Shown: piece by piece, positions 26,601-34,357 of the stretch
Position numbering within the stretch: position 1 is the stretch's first letter
How the letters are laid out: each line of letters begins with the position of its first letter
Assembly (NCBI GenBank): GCA_019058365.1
Contig: JAHPZE010000028.1
Location: forward strand, 1 to 56,905
Length of the DNA: 56,905 bases
Reading direction: 5' to 3'
From: Promethearchaeota archaeon
Lineage (GTDB): Archaea > Asgardarchaeota > Lokiarchaeia > Sigyniarchaeales > SOKP01
Made by a program: the position numbers and the translations under genes
Notes under the pieces: generated by a model
Told to the model about the DNA's origin: nothing
Seen by the model: the letters and a program-made list of their open reading frames with translations, nothing else
Databases searched by the model: none

Positions 26601-28498
26601 CCGAGAACGGATTACATAATATTCAAGTTTTAGGCAATGATTCATTAGGTTTTATGCGATATTCTCAGTTTAGATATTTTACAGTACAATATTTCCCAAT
26701 CGAGATAATCACTCCTCAAAATAAGACCTATACTGAACCGATGAGTGGTTATTATCCTGCTACTTATGGTTTTGAAAATGATGAGAACAACAATTTTCCA
26801 AAAGGATGGACCAACAACTCTGGGCAATATGGTTATGCTAAAGTTATTGATGGAATTGGTGGACATAATAAGGTTTTGGAATGTTACAGTGGTACAGAAG
26901 ATGGTTCTCGGATTGCTTCGAGTAACTTCTTTGATCCGCAAGAGTATGGCTCATTTGAATTTTGGTGGTATAAATCTTCAAATTATACATCAGCAGCAAT
27001 TATAGATATTTGGGGAGAAACTCCGGATGTTTGCATATCGATTAGAGCAGATCACTGGCCAAGTGCTAATAATGATAAAATTGAATATCAAAGTGCTTCT
27101 GGTTATCAAGATACGGGATATCCTTATTATGCTGATAATAAGTGGATGCATTTTCGTATAGATTTTAATTGCTCATCGGATACCTATAGTCTTTGGATAG
27201 ATCAAGTACAGTATCTTGATAATATTGATTTCGTTAATTCAAAGAACGAAACTGGTGTTAATCAAATACGATTTGATAGTTACAATGCTGGAAACGCAGT
27301 TTTATATTATGTTGATGCTTTAGGATTTTCATGGGACCCAAACTATAACGTTGGAGATAATCTTTATGAAGGTTTATTAATTAGTTTTGAAAGTAGTATT
27401 GATCTCAATTGGCAAGGATATTCTTTAGACTTTCAACCTATTAAAACAATTCTAGGAAATACCACCATTCCAATGCCATCTGAAGGATTACATACTATTC
27501 AAGTGATTGGGAATGATTCATCAAGTACTATGCGATATTCACAACTTCGATATTTTACATATGTATCTGATATCTTTCCTCCTACTATAACAATCAATTC
27601 GCCACTTTTGAATGCACTTTTCGGCAATGCTGCACCGTTTTTTAATTTGACTATCTTAGATCCAGATGTAAATACAATATGGTATACCTTTGATGGGGGT
27701 TTAATAAATCTCACAATTACTTGGAATTTTGGATATCTCGATCAAACTGAATGGGATAAAATTGGAAATGGTACTGCAACCATCAGGTTTTATGCAAATG
27801 ATACAATTGGGAATACAGGGTTCGAAGAGATAACAATTAGAAAGGACATAATATCCCCAGATATTACAATTGTTTCCCCGAGTTTTAATGATCTCTTTGG
27901 AAGTACTGCACCATCATTTAGTTTTAACATTATTGAACCAAATTTAGATAGTAGATGGTATACATTAGACGGTGGAGTAACAATTATTCCAATTTCAGGA
28001 CCTACAGGATCTATAGAACAAGCAGAATGGTATAAGTTTGGCAATGGGACTGTTACTATTAGATTCTATGCAAATGATTCGGTTGGAAATTCTGGATGGG
28101 AAGAGGTAACAGTTAGAAAGGATATACTCCCTCCCTTTATAACGATTACTAACCCGATAGAGGATCGAGTATTTACAGAGAGAGCGCCAAATTTTGATTT
28201 AACTATAAACGAAGGAAATTTGGATCAGATATGGTATACTTTAGATAATGGATTAATAAATAGAACTTGTGCACTTTCTGGACAAATTATTCAAGAGTAT
28301 TGGAATGCATTGCCACCTGGAGAATACACTCTAAGATTTTATGCTACTGATACATTGGGCCATGAAAGCTTTGCGGAAGTAATGATTAGGAAAATAGAAT
28401 CCCCTGCTATATATAGTTATAATATAATTATACTTTCTCTAGTAATGATATTCAGTTTAATATCAATTTCATGGGAAATTAAGAAAAGAATAAAGTAA
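20684..28498 (+). CDS. Giant multi-domain surface protein with repeated ConA/LamG-like modules
   Basis: The 2604-residue protein starts at a TTG preceded by GGTGA. It has a signal peptide (KKTKKMLIVLMILLVINLVG) and an N-terminal beta-sandwich module (residues about 48-245). Seven long repeats follow, each opening with a motif like MSGYYPATYGFE at residues 254, 541, 858, 1144, 1439, 1730 and 2020. Each repeat contains a concanavalin/LamG-like half (WYHIRIDF, YIDALGYSWDP) and a half with GDNLNEGLLLSF...YSLDGQ...ILGNTTIPMP...IQVFGNDSLG. Three Ig-like modules of 92 residues come next, then one C-terminal membrane helix and a KKRIK tail. It is probably anchored with nearly all mass outside the cell and may serve in adhesion or glycan binding (inference). 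Confidence 0.8.
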   Translation: MKKTKKMLIVLMILLVINLVGFIPKNLPDNSETNSNFQDGPTPILNSGDQILLHTYDFEDQTLGQDPTYETFTIDESSGDVYIDDLGDAQHKSMALHKIGTTGRVWVKDNFSLEGETYVSGEYHLKVYHDNSGFGINLNSANGEYILAMVWWNGEIRDNVGGTFLANYALNQWIDVIIYFDLNVGWMFDLNGVRYGAGYSFPFFGAFTANAEHIWMTSFVSGGGDGYFRVDDISAYYNIINILSPLNQTYTNAMSGYYPATYGFENDLDGFLPSEWTDISAGTATSTVEGEIFNHKKVLKAYDPGSGSWTDTNITFSPQISGIIEFWVLKESGGDGSPCDFNLRGDNKSAGYSDAVRLLIDDSNWGNTFYSAGYGYFAVDKYSDDQWFHIRIDFNCRSNKYDLYLDGLKVIDQANFYYTENYIDHIRFASSNGRSGTYYIDALSFSWDPYYNIGDNLHEGLLISVDTEIPLESMSYSLDNQPKRAILGNITIQMPEDGLHSIQIFGVDIFGTHYQSDIRYFTVDFPIDIITPEAKIYTGPMNGYYPATYGFEETITDTLPSYCDFATGGTSPDGPGSYARVIDNWTDGAGNLHKKVFKTYDRTSSSTAHSSLYFTNEGSEICRNCTIEFWACNTNTGNFYHTYFEIIGNLGSMVQFEWDSGGTSNDPEIRITPGTGEFGTGVYHEWNRWYRYSIDISCDGGYLGLGANQFRFRIYDEIGNPIYTSADLDLLTTHPTGGPYRYHVLSTESQSDVSHYLDGFGITSLQDNYEIGVNLNEGLLLSFENNTNFDWTGYTIDGCINKTILGNTTIPLPKDGPHSIKIYSNDSIGTTYQSNICHFSVHHINIRTPEDIIYTTPMSGYYPATYGFEDEITGTLGSNIKFVDWDNHETSTILDELDGHKKVYQIYTAGGWDTIRNYWDTALFNVTYEMWMRVDDANEKHRFSLSELDTGNDDGNAIVHLMVENNSFYLVDDATANVRVITSFASDTWYHLRVDVFSDNTLDLYLNDVKLLSKNQTSNDLTTGINGTFFKEYDGASKWLIDAVGYSGDPNYNIGDNLNEGLLLSYVNFTSLDWQGYSLDGQSTKTILGNTTIPMLSDGSHYIQVFGNDTLGEPYWSNTRHFTIDTGSFFNIRTPENRTYYAPMKGYYPATFSFDNDKEGNDPTGLIVDETGGTANILNELDGHKGVLELHDVNADLVNITHDFNLIEYGTVECWIRSDDVTQRTFIELRYGSSLGIYLIIRDDDWMYWGSSGIVSLQKASGGNMDTPLDNIWYHIRIDFECGDGNYTELREDHWRVYIDGIKSAELDFFNGNHLNGINSIVLRTHLGLSNYYSYFDALGYSWDPYYNIGDNIYEGLYLSFTQNSELNWIDYSLNGLSNRTIFGNITIPFSNLNEGINNIQLFGEDFRGILYESEIRYFSVGYGINIITPEDKIYTEPMSGYYPATYGFESDLPGADAKDWTHAIVGSTHSYVVDSYKGHKRVYELYDNAGGNPDTYTNYNDQLSGTVEAWVLVTLSDYVIYIDINQGGSPVIRLILKAGAYLIALNNSVQANMTEYGIIKEDQWYHIRVDFRSALAGAYMGLAGDSYRIYLNDTQSNSDLLVNIPSAQVNRLGFTTGWSLADPNYYAYFDAVGYSWDPDYNIGDNLNEGLLLSFENSTALYWQGYTLDFQPIKTILGNTTIPMPLDGEHIIHVLGNDSLGEFYQSKLRHFEVCSINIITPENKTYIEPMSGYYPATYGFESDKDGALPRDFINLSMSGCNLKVISELDGHKKILDLDDPVADGHVSMRNNLTIPQAYGAMEFWVRSTNINKPFQLEFQDSSLNVLAGLQLMDSTWKGLNPSWTIIPGLGTPLVNNWHHIRIDFECTVGNYTGLSQYTLRYTVDNTLSAILPFLTNCSQLDTILYWTSTSNDNYHIYLDALSYSWDPYYKIGANLYEGLLLSYENQTVLDWQGYSLDGQSIKNILGNTTLIMPENGLHNIQVLGNDSLGFMRYSQFRYFTVQYFPIEIITPQNKTYTEPMSGYYPATYGFENDENNNFPKGWTNNSGQYGYAKVIDGIGGHNKVLECYSGTEDGSRIASSNFFDPQEYGSFEFWWYKSSNYTSAAIIDIWGETPDVCISIRADHWPSANNDKIEYQSASGYQDTGYPYYADNKWMHFRIDFNCSSDTYSLWIDQVQYLDNIDFVNSKNETGVNQIRFDSYNAGNAVLYYVDALGFSWDPNYNVGDNLYEGLLISFESSIDLNWQGYSLDFQPIKTILGNTTIPMPSEGLHTIQVIGNDSSSTMRYSQLRYFTYVSDIFPPTITINSPLLNALFGNAAPFFNLTILDPDVNTIWYTFDGGLINLTITWNFGYLDQTEWDKIGNGTATIRFYANDTIGNTGFEEITIRKDIISPDITIVSPSFNDLFGSTAPSFSFNIIEPNLDSRWYTLDGGVTIIPISGPTGSIEQAEWYKFGNGTVTIRFYANDSVGNSGWEEVTVRKDILPPFITITNPIEDRVFTERAPNFDLTINEGNLDQIWYTLDNGLINRTCALSGQIIQEYWNALPPGEYTLRFYATDTLGHESFAEVMIRKIESPAIYSYNIIILSLVMIFSLISISWEIKKRIK
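21398..27563 (+). repeat. Seven tandem protein-coding modules of about 290 residues
   Basis: Modules begin at the YYPAT motif at 21443, 22304, 23255, 24113, 24998, 25871 and 26741, giving spacings of 861, 951, 858, 885, 873 and 870 bp. The ends (linker with the PExKxYT pattern and YYPATYGFE, and the ILGNTT half) are far better conserved than the middle ConA-like part. Modules 6 and 7 share a 41-bp identical stretch. Confidence 0.85.
27578..28401 (+). repeat. Three Ig-like repeats of 92 residues
   Basis: Repeat units start at 27578, 27854 and about 28130, an exact 276-bp step. Each has an I-T-I-x-S/N-P opening, IWYTxDGG, and a closing TIRFYANDxxGNxGxEExTxRKD strand. They form a stalk between the large modules and the membrane anchor. 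Confidence 0.8.
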
Positions 28499-28577
28499 AT
28501 TCTATTATTAAAAAAATTTAAGGATAAATATTAAAAGATCAATTAAATAAAAATAAATAATTGAATGGTGGATTTTA

Positions 28578-31079
28578 ATGACAGAAATTAGAATACAAAA
28601 ATTAACTTTTATAAGATTAATTTATGGAATTATAATTATAATTATTTTAATCTCAGCATTTCTTCCATATTATTCTGAATTTCACCCTCCATATCCACCA
28701 CCTCCCCAAACAGCTATATATGACGGCTATTTTACATATTATATGGGGTATTTGGCGTTAATTTTTGGAGGGTGGGTAGGATTTGCACTTGGTATTATCT
28801 CAATTATTCTAATGAGTCCAGAGAGAAAAAGAAAAGCACTCTTATTCGGTGGGACAGGTTTTCTTTTAATACTAATTAGCTTAATGATCTACCCCTCTAT
28901 AATATCATCAAATCAGGTTTCGCCAAATCCGATATCATTTGCATCTGGTTTCTATTTATGTTTGATATTTGGGATTAGTTCAGTTGGAACGAATATATTT
29001 GCTTTTGTAAGTAAGGAAGGAGAATTAAGATTCCAACGAGTTAAATCTGGAAAAATAAAAGAAGCAAAGGTGAAACCAGTGAAAGAAAAACAAACAAAAG
29101 TTAAACCAACGAAACGTAAAACATTAGAGATTGAACCCATTGAGATCATGCAAGAAGCAGTAATTGGAACTGATTGGGAAAAAAAAGAATTCATTGCAGA
29201 CAAAACAATGGAATATATCAAAACGATGCAATTTAAAACAAAAGAATTGCCTTTTTTCGAAATTATTTCAAAAATGGGCATAAAAAGAGAAGCTCTTGAA
29301 ACAATTGTAGATGATATGATTTCCAACAATGAAATTGAAGCTCGCGTTAGAGATTTTGTAATCATTTTCAAAGAAATTTCAAAAGAGAAGAGGGAAGAGG
29401 GATTAAAAAAAATCAAAAACAGTCTTCAGCAAAAAATGACAGAAATCGATGAGTTAATCAACGGAAATAGATTTGATGAAGCGATAGCAAATCTAAAGCA
29501 TGTAATAGACTCCGCAGAGAGTTTTCAATTAAAAGATTTTGTAAATAAAGCTAATGAAAAGATAAAACAGTGTAATACACTTAAAATAGAAAAAAGAGAG
29601 GAATTAGAAGAAGAGAGAGTTAAGGATGAGCTTCGAACCCAGCTATCAGAAATTGAAGATTTAATTGAAGATAACAGGTTTAAAATAGCACATAGAAATT
29701 TAGATAAAGTTAAAGAAATTGCCCAAGAATACAATTTATCAGAGTTTTTGAATGAAGTTGAAGAACTAAAAAATCAGTGTAATGCACTAGAGTCAGAAAT
29801 TAGAAGAGATGCGGAAGAATCAAAAGCTAAGAGTGAGATTCAACAAAAAATGCAAACAGTTACCAAGCTAATTGATCAGAAAAAGTTTGAGATAGCAATT
29901 AGTAATTTAGAACAAGTCATTGAGGATGCTAAAACATTTGAATTAAAAGAATTTGTGAAAGAGGCAGAAGAAAAGATAAAAATATGCAAAGAGCTTGAAA
30001 TTGAATGGAGGAGAGACCAAAAACAGAGGGCAAAGGATGATCTTAAAACAAAAATGTCTGAAATCAGTATTTTAATCAAAGAGAGTAAAATCAAAAATGC
30101 ACTTAAACAATTAGATTCAGTTAAAGAAATCGCCCAAGAATACGAATTCTCAGCGTTTTTAAAAGAAGCGGATGAAAAAGTAAAGGAATGTCAAGTACTT
30201 GAACAGGAAATTAGAAAAGACAAGGATCAAGTTAAAATTGAAAAGAAATTAAATAAAAAATTGTATAAAATTGAAAATTTAGTTGAATCCAATCAATTTT
30301 ATGATGCAATTTTAAATTTGGTGGACATTAAGGAAGTAGCAAGACAATATGAACTTTCTGATTTATTAGAGAAAATTGAAGAAAAAATAGAATATTGCAA
30401 AAATTTTCAGTTTAATACCAAGAATAAAATTAAGAATACAATTTTGAATTATAGATCAAAATTAGCAAGACTGGATATATCCGATATATCCGAAAAAAGC
30501 GAGATTCAAGATGAAAATCTAATTGAAAAAGTAATTCTTGAAATGATTAATAATCGAGAAATTAATGCCGAATATTTTTCAAGTTCAAAATCAATTGCCT
30601 TTTATCAAAAGGGAAAAGAAGCAGTCCCTGTCGCGAAAGTTGAAGAACTAAATAAACAGAGAGTCTTTCTAAGTTATTCTACTTTGGATGCTGAGCTTTT
30701 TCAAATTTCAGATATTGTTAAAGAATTAGAAGTGTATCCTGAAATTAGGAAAGTATCGTATTGGCAAGCAGATAGTAAACAAAATATTGTAGAATTCATG
30801 GAAGATACCCTTAAAAATACTGATATTTTCGTACTTTTCTGCTCTAAAAACTCGGTAAAATCCAACGCAGTTAAAGACGAGTGGCAAGCCGCCTTCCAAA
30901 TGAGAAAAAAAGGAATGGTAAAGATTATTCCTGTATATGAAGATGAAGACGATATTCCTGTCTTATTATGGCAGATGTTAAACGTTAAATATACAAAAGA
31001 GGATTTTAGCAGCTTTATACAAAAATTATATGAAGAAATCCTAAGAGGTTTGGAAAAGCAAGTTTCTCCTAAAGCATAA
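28578..31079 (+). CDS. Membrane-anchored coiled-coil protein with C-terminal TIR domain
   Basis: The 833-residue protein has four membrane segments in its first 140 residues and a basic linker. A winged-helix-like domain (about 185-270, with VDDMISNNEIEARV) leads into five helical repeats of about 67 residues (277-610, each with a xxFxxAIxNLxxV pattern). A second winged-helix-like domain contains LEMINNREINAEYF. The C-terminal TIR domain (about 695-830) has FLSYSTLDAE, a central IFVLFCSKNSVKSN and the catalytic-type Glu E768 in DEWQAAF. TIR domains cleave NAD+ or act as adaptors. E768 keeps NADase possible. The ATG at 28578 follows a GGTGG site. A sensor-to-TIR signalling role is inferred. 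Confidence 0.8.
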   Translation: MTEIRIQKLTFIRLIYGIIIIIILISAFLPYYSEFHPPYPPPPQTAIYDGYFTYYMGYLALIFGGWVGFALGIISIILMSPERKRKALLFGGTGFLLILISLMIYPSIISSNQVSPNPISFASGFYLCLIFGISSVGTNIFAFVSKEGELRFQRVKSGKIKEAKVKPVKEKQTKVKPTKRKTLEIEPIEIMQEAVIGTDWEKKEFIADKTMEYIKTMQFKTKELPFFEIISKMGIKREALETIVDDMISNNEIEARVRDFVIIFKEISKEKREEGLKKIKNSLQQKMTEIDELINGNRFDEAIANLKHVIDSAESFQLKDFVNKANEKIKQCNTLKIEKREELEEERVKDELRTQLSEIEDLIEDNRFKIAHRNLDKVKEIAQEYNLSEFLNEVEELKNQCNALESEIRRDAEESKAKSEIQQKMQTVTKLIDQKKFEIAISNLEQVIEDAKTFELKEFVKEAEEKIKICKELEIEWRRDQKQRAKDDLKTKMSEISILIKESKIKNALKQLDSVKEIAQEYEFSAFLKEADEKVKECQVLEQEIRKDKDQVKIEKKLNKKLYKIENLVESNQFYDAILNLVDIKEVARQYELSDLLEKIEEKIEYCKNFQFNTKNKIKNTILNYRSKLARLDISDISEKSEIQDENLIEKVILEMINNREINAEYFSSSKSIAFYQKGKEAVPVAKVEELNKQRVFLSYSTLDAELFQISDIVKELEVYPEIRKVSYWQADSKQNIVEFMEDTLKNTDIFVLFCSKNSVKSNAVKDEWQAAFQMRKKGMVKIIPVYEDEDDIPVLLWQMLNVKYTKEDFSSFIQKLYEEILRGLEKQVSPKA
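29406..30415 (+). repeat. Five helical-hairpin repeats in the TIR protein
   Basis: Five consecutive units of about 67 codons share an I-x-x-L-I-x-x-x-x-F-x-x-A-I-x-x-L start, a middle with V-x-x-x-A-x-x-x-x-L-x-x-F, and an end with E-K-I-K-x-C. Each probably folds as a charged helical hairpin. They lie between the two winged-helix-like parts. Confidence 0.7.
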
Positions 31080-31082
31080 TAT

Positions 31083-31112
31083 TAAATTTCTTTCTTGTTT
31101 TATTTTTCTGTC
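31083..31112. terminator. T-rich tract between convergent genes
   Basis: A pyrimidine-rich stretch with several T runs follows the TIR gene stop (31079) and precedes the stop of the convergent Cys-rich gene (31130). It is a likely end point for plus-strand transcription. Confidence 0.4.
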
Positions 31113-31129
31113 CTTAAACTGAATAATTC

Positions 31130-31306
31130 TTATTCATAATATTCCATTGATTGCCCACAGCATTCTGGAATAGGTTGATAAGCACACTCATCGGAGCAAC
31201 AGCATAATAAGTAATCATCCTTAACCATCATTGATTTATTACAACATATTGGGACTTCTTTCCTCGCTCCACATACATTACAAACTAATTCTGGTATTTT
31301 AATCAT
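31130..31306 (-). CDS. 58-residue Cys-rich zinc-ribbon miniprotein
   Basis: Translation of the minus strand from ATG 31306 to TAA 31130 gives a 58-residue protein starting MIKIPELVCNVCGARKEVP. It has cysteine clusters CNVC, CC, CCC and then single and paired Cys (SDECAY, PECCGQ). It holds ten Cys in all, enough for two zinc sites. GGAG abuts the ATG directly, which is closer than usual. It lies between and opposite to the TIR gene and the RelA/SLOG gene. The regular Cys pattern in an AT-rich region argues strongly for a real gene. The function is unknown, and metal binding is inferred. Confidence 0.65.
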   Translation of the reverse strand: MIKIPELVCNVCGARKEVPICCNKSMMVKDDYLLCCCSDECAYQPIPECCGQSMEYYE

Positions 31307-31611
31307 CTCCTATAGTTTAAAATTTCATTTTTAATAAGAAAAACAAGAAACAAAAACGCTTCTCTAATATATTATAACAATAACTAAATTATCAGTTTCT
31401 CAAATTAAGAAAATATTTAAATTTATTTTCAAATTAGTAATTTCAAATTTGGTTCAGAATATATTCAGCCAACAAATTATTTTTTCTCTTAAATTACATC
31501 TTTGGGAAAGTTTTAAATAATAATTTCTTCTCTTAATTTATAACAATAATGTTAAGTGAAGAAATTCAAGTAAAATAAAATCAAATAAAAATTTGGAGTG
31601 ATAATGATATT
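31307..31611. other. Gene-free stretch with promoter
   Basis: These 305 bases hold no coding pattern I can support. The only clear signals are the TATA-like box at 31506-31523 and a GGAGTG ribosome site at 31595-31600, both for the downstream RelA/SLOG gene. Confidence 0.5.
31506..31523 (+). promoter_or_regulatory. BRE/TATA promoter of the RelA/TPR/SLOG gene
   Basis: GAAAGTTTTAAATAATAA matches the archaeal BRE-TATA pattern. It lies about 90-105 bp upstream of the ATG at 31612, giving a leader of roughly 65-70 nt. Confidence 0.5.
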
Positions 31612-34182
31612 ATGGAATTAGAAAAACGCGAAATTTTTGAGGAACAAATTAACGAATATAAAAAATTACGACCTCTTTATAAAGAATTTCATAAATACAT
31701 GAAAAAAGTCCTTAAAAATGTCGTGAGAGGCTATTCATCTGAATTTATCATACAAGGAAGAGTAAAGAAAATCTCTAGCTTTGCAAATAAATTATTTAAA
31801 TCAGAAACAAATATTACTATTCCTTTTTTAGAAATTAATGATATATGTGGATTTCGGATAATTTTACCCAATATTAATGAACTAAATACAGTTAGTGAAG
31901 CAATTCGAGATAATTTTTTATTTGATACAGTAAACGGTCATGAAATGTCCGAATTAAATGAAATTAGTGCTTCTTTAGGACATTTCCAAACCTATGTTGT
32001 TCAATTGATGCCTGAATTAAAGCTATATGAAAGACTTGAATTAAAAATACCAGACGAAATTTTTAATTTAAAAGCAGAAATTCAAATATGTACATACTTG
32101 AGTTATGGATGGGCTGCAAATCATTATAAAGTCTTTAATCAATATGAATTTAAAGTACCTAAGCCGTATGACCAAGAACTCAATCGAGTAAAATCTTTAT
32201 TGACTATTGAAGATGAATCATTGAATAAAATTATGAAGAAAATGCGAGATTATAAATCTACAATAATTACGTATATGTCAAATGATAAAATCAAATCTGA
32301 AATTGAAAGATTAGAAATGGTATATAAAGCAGACAAAGAAAACTTTAAGAATGGTTATAGAATAGCAAAATTAGCAATGGCAATTAACGATATGGATAAG
32401 AGTATTGAAATATTGAACGAATTAATGAAAACTGAATCCTTTAAACAAGCATCAGAATTAGAAGTAGCAGAGATTTTAACAGATCTTGGGATATCTCATC
32501 ATAAAAAATATAAAAAAAACCCTATGAGTAATGAATTCTTACGAGGGCAGAATTATTTAAAAGAAGCAGCTCAAAGAAATCCTTTTGATTCTAATGGATG
32601 GTCATCATTAGGAGGCACTTATAAAAGTCAAAAAAATTATCCCAAAGCTTTAGAATGTTATAAGCAAGCATTGAAAGTGAAACCCGGAGATCCCTATCCA
32701 TTAGGTAATTATTTAATCTTAATAATTCAACAAACGGGAGATTTAATCCATATTGAAAGAAATTATGATATGATCCAAAAAGCCATAAAAAAACGAATAA
32801 GACAAATAGAAGTAATGGTTGATGCTCCATGGGCTTTTTTTGATGTAGGTTTATTTAATTTATTTCTTGGAAATATTAATGAAGCTTTAGATTATTATTT
32901 AAAAGGAATAAGATATAGTTCCGATATTTGGATGATTGAAACTACTCTAGATACATTAAATAATCTTAAAATAATAGAAGATAAAATAAAAAGTATTAGT
33001 TTGGTGAGACAAGTTCTACGATTGGGGATGATTTTTCATCCAAATGTAATCGAAAAAACAGATAAAATGATTAATGAATCTACGTTGGTATTAGATTCTG
33101 AAATGAAACAAATGGAAACAAAATTTGATGAATCTATTGTAATTATTGCTGGTGGGACAGATAAGCGTATAGAAAGAAATTTGGAAGTATTTAATAATAA
33201 TTTAATTGATGCTTTCAATAATTTTAAAGGTATCATAATTTCAGGTGGTACTACATCAGGAATTAGCAATACTGCAGGAGATATTCAAGAAAAATATCCT
33301 AATAATATAAGAACTATTGGTTACTTACCAAGTCATATGCCAGCTCATGTTGAACTAGATAAAAGGTATTCTTCAATTCATTTTACAGAAGGAAAAGATT
33401 TCAGTATTAGAGAACCTATTCAATATTGGTATGATATTATGAAATCTGGTATAGTCCCAAATAAGGTAAAACTTATTGGAATTAATGGTGGAAACATAGC
33501 TTCATTTGAGTTTCATTTAGCTATCGTTTTTGGGGCACAAGTAGGTATAATGAGAAATAGTGGAAGAGCTGCAACTGAATTGATTAATGATCCAAGTTGG
33601 GAAGATCCCTCTGGACCGGAATATGGCTATAGACCTAAAAAATTGTTTAAAGTGCTTAAGAATTCTCCTGAAGATATCTATAATTTTTTAACAAAACCAT
33701 TCATTGTGGATCCAGATATTGAAAATATCCAGAAATTATTGGTTCAGCATCGAGAAAGTGGTGCTAATCAATATGAGTTAAATTTTACCACTGAAGATGT
33801 TGATAACACCATTTTTTCTGGTTTTCTCACTGCATTGGATCATATTGCAAGTCATGCATTAAAAGTAGGAGAAATATTATCAATAAAATTTAGCCTTGGG
33901 CATCTATCGGGTGGATTTTTTACAAATAGAGAATTTAAAGTGGTGTTTTTACTGAATGAGATTCCATCACCGACTTTAGAAGATAAAATTATTAAATTCA
34001 TTAAGGATGTTGAAGATAAATTTAGTGATACGTTCCATAAACTTCATTTGAGCTGTCAAAGCTATTTGGGTGGAAAAGAGATGAATGATATCTTATCAAA
34101 TGTTTTCGGTTCTGAGATATTAAAACTTATCGGAGACACAACTGGAACTAAACCCTTAGAAATGCCAGAAGAATGTGACTAA
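31612..34182 (+). CDS. RelA/SpoT-like nucleotidyltransferase, TPR, SLOG fusion protein
   Basis: The 856-residue protein begins with a RelA/SpoT synthetase-like domain (1-175). It has GRVKKISSFANK (R50, K52/K53, K60), the metal Asp D77 in NDICGFR and E156/Q158 in EIQICT. The usual Y-x-S-x-H reads FQTY, and the R-T after E-x-Q reads C-T, so the site is altered. TPR-like helices follow (about 225-480, canonical at 329-365). A SLOG/LSDAT-like Rossmann domain (about 505-670) has VIIAGGTDKR, IIISGGTTSGIS and IGINGGN. The last 140 residues form an alpha-beta domain that may be a longin/roadblock-like sensor. SLOG domains bind nucleotides. A single-chain alarmone-type signalling protein is inferred. 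Confidence 0.75.
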   Translation: MELEKREIFEEQINEYKKLRPLYKEFHKYMKKVLKNVVRGYSSEFIIQGRVKKISSFANKLFKSETNITIPFLEINDICGFRIILPNINELNTVSEAIRDNFLFDTVNGHEMSELNEISASLGHFQTYVVQLMPELKLYERLELKIPDEIFNLKAEIQICTYLSYGWAANHYKVFNQYEFKVPKPYDQELNRVKSLLTIEDESLNKIMKKMRDYKSTIITYMSNDKIKSEIERLEMVYKADKENFKNGYRIAKLAMAINDMDKSIEILNELMKTESFKQASELEVAEILTDLGISHHKKYKKNPMSNEFLRGQNYLKEAAQRNPFDSNGWSSLGGTYKSQKNYPKALECYKQALKVKPGDPYPLGNYLILIIQQTGDLIHIERNYDMIQKAIKKRIRQIEVMVDAPWAFFDVGLFNLFLGNINEALDYYLKGIRYSSDIWMIETTLDTLNNLKIIEDKIKSISLVRQVLRLGMIFHPNVIEKTDKMINESTLVLDSEMKQMETKFDESIVIIAGGTDKRIERNLEVFNNNLIDAFNNFKGIIISGGTTSGISNTAGDIQEKYPNNIRTIGYLPSHMPAHVELDKRYSSIHFTEGKDFSIREPIQYWYDIMKSGIVPNKVKLIGINGGNIASFEFHLAIVFGAQVGIMRNSGRAATELINDPSWEDPSGPEYGYRPKKLFKVLKNSPEDIYNFLTKPFIVDPDIENIQKLLVQHRESGANQYELNFTTEDVDNTIFSGFLTALDHIASHALKVGEILSIKFSLGHLSGGFFTNREFKVVFLLNEIPSPTLEDKIIKFIKDVEDKFSDTFHKLHLSCQSYLGGKEMNDILSNVFGSEILKLIGDTTGTKPLEMPEECD

Positions 34183-34184
34183 AA

Positions 34185-34230
34185 TATTACTTTTTTATTT
34201 TATCTAAAGAACTGCTTTTTTCTCTTAATA
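34185..34230 (+). terminator. T-rich terminator-like tract
   Basis: Several runs of five to six T lie directly after the RelA/SLOG stop at 34182 and before the aminotransferase promoter region. Confidence 0.4.
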
Positions 34231-34357
34231 TTTCATACTTAAAATTTTTGCTAAATAATAAAAAATCATCCTAATTGTTTTTTTACTAATACTTAAGTGA
34301 AGTACCTTTAGAAATCTTCAATAATTATGTTAAATAATAAAAGCTATAAAATTAGAA

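Noticed and set aside
20684..28498. CRISPR-like or transposon-borne repeats
   Set aside because: The periodicity of about 870 bp is explained entirely by repeated protein modules in one reading frame. There are no short identical repeats with spacers.
28411..28498. PGF-CTERM type archaeosortase signal at the surface protein end
   Set aside because: The C-terminus has a membrane helix and a basic tail but no PGF-like tripeptide before it, so a plain membrane anchor is the simpler reading.
30474..30491. Direct repeat GATATATCC twice in the TIR gene
   Set aside because: It simply encodes a DIS-DIS duplication inside a linker. It has no regulatory or mobile-element context.
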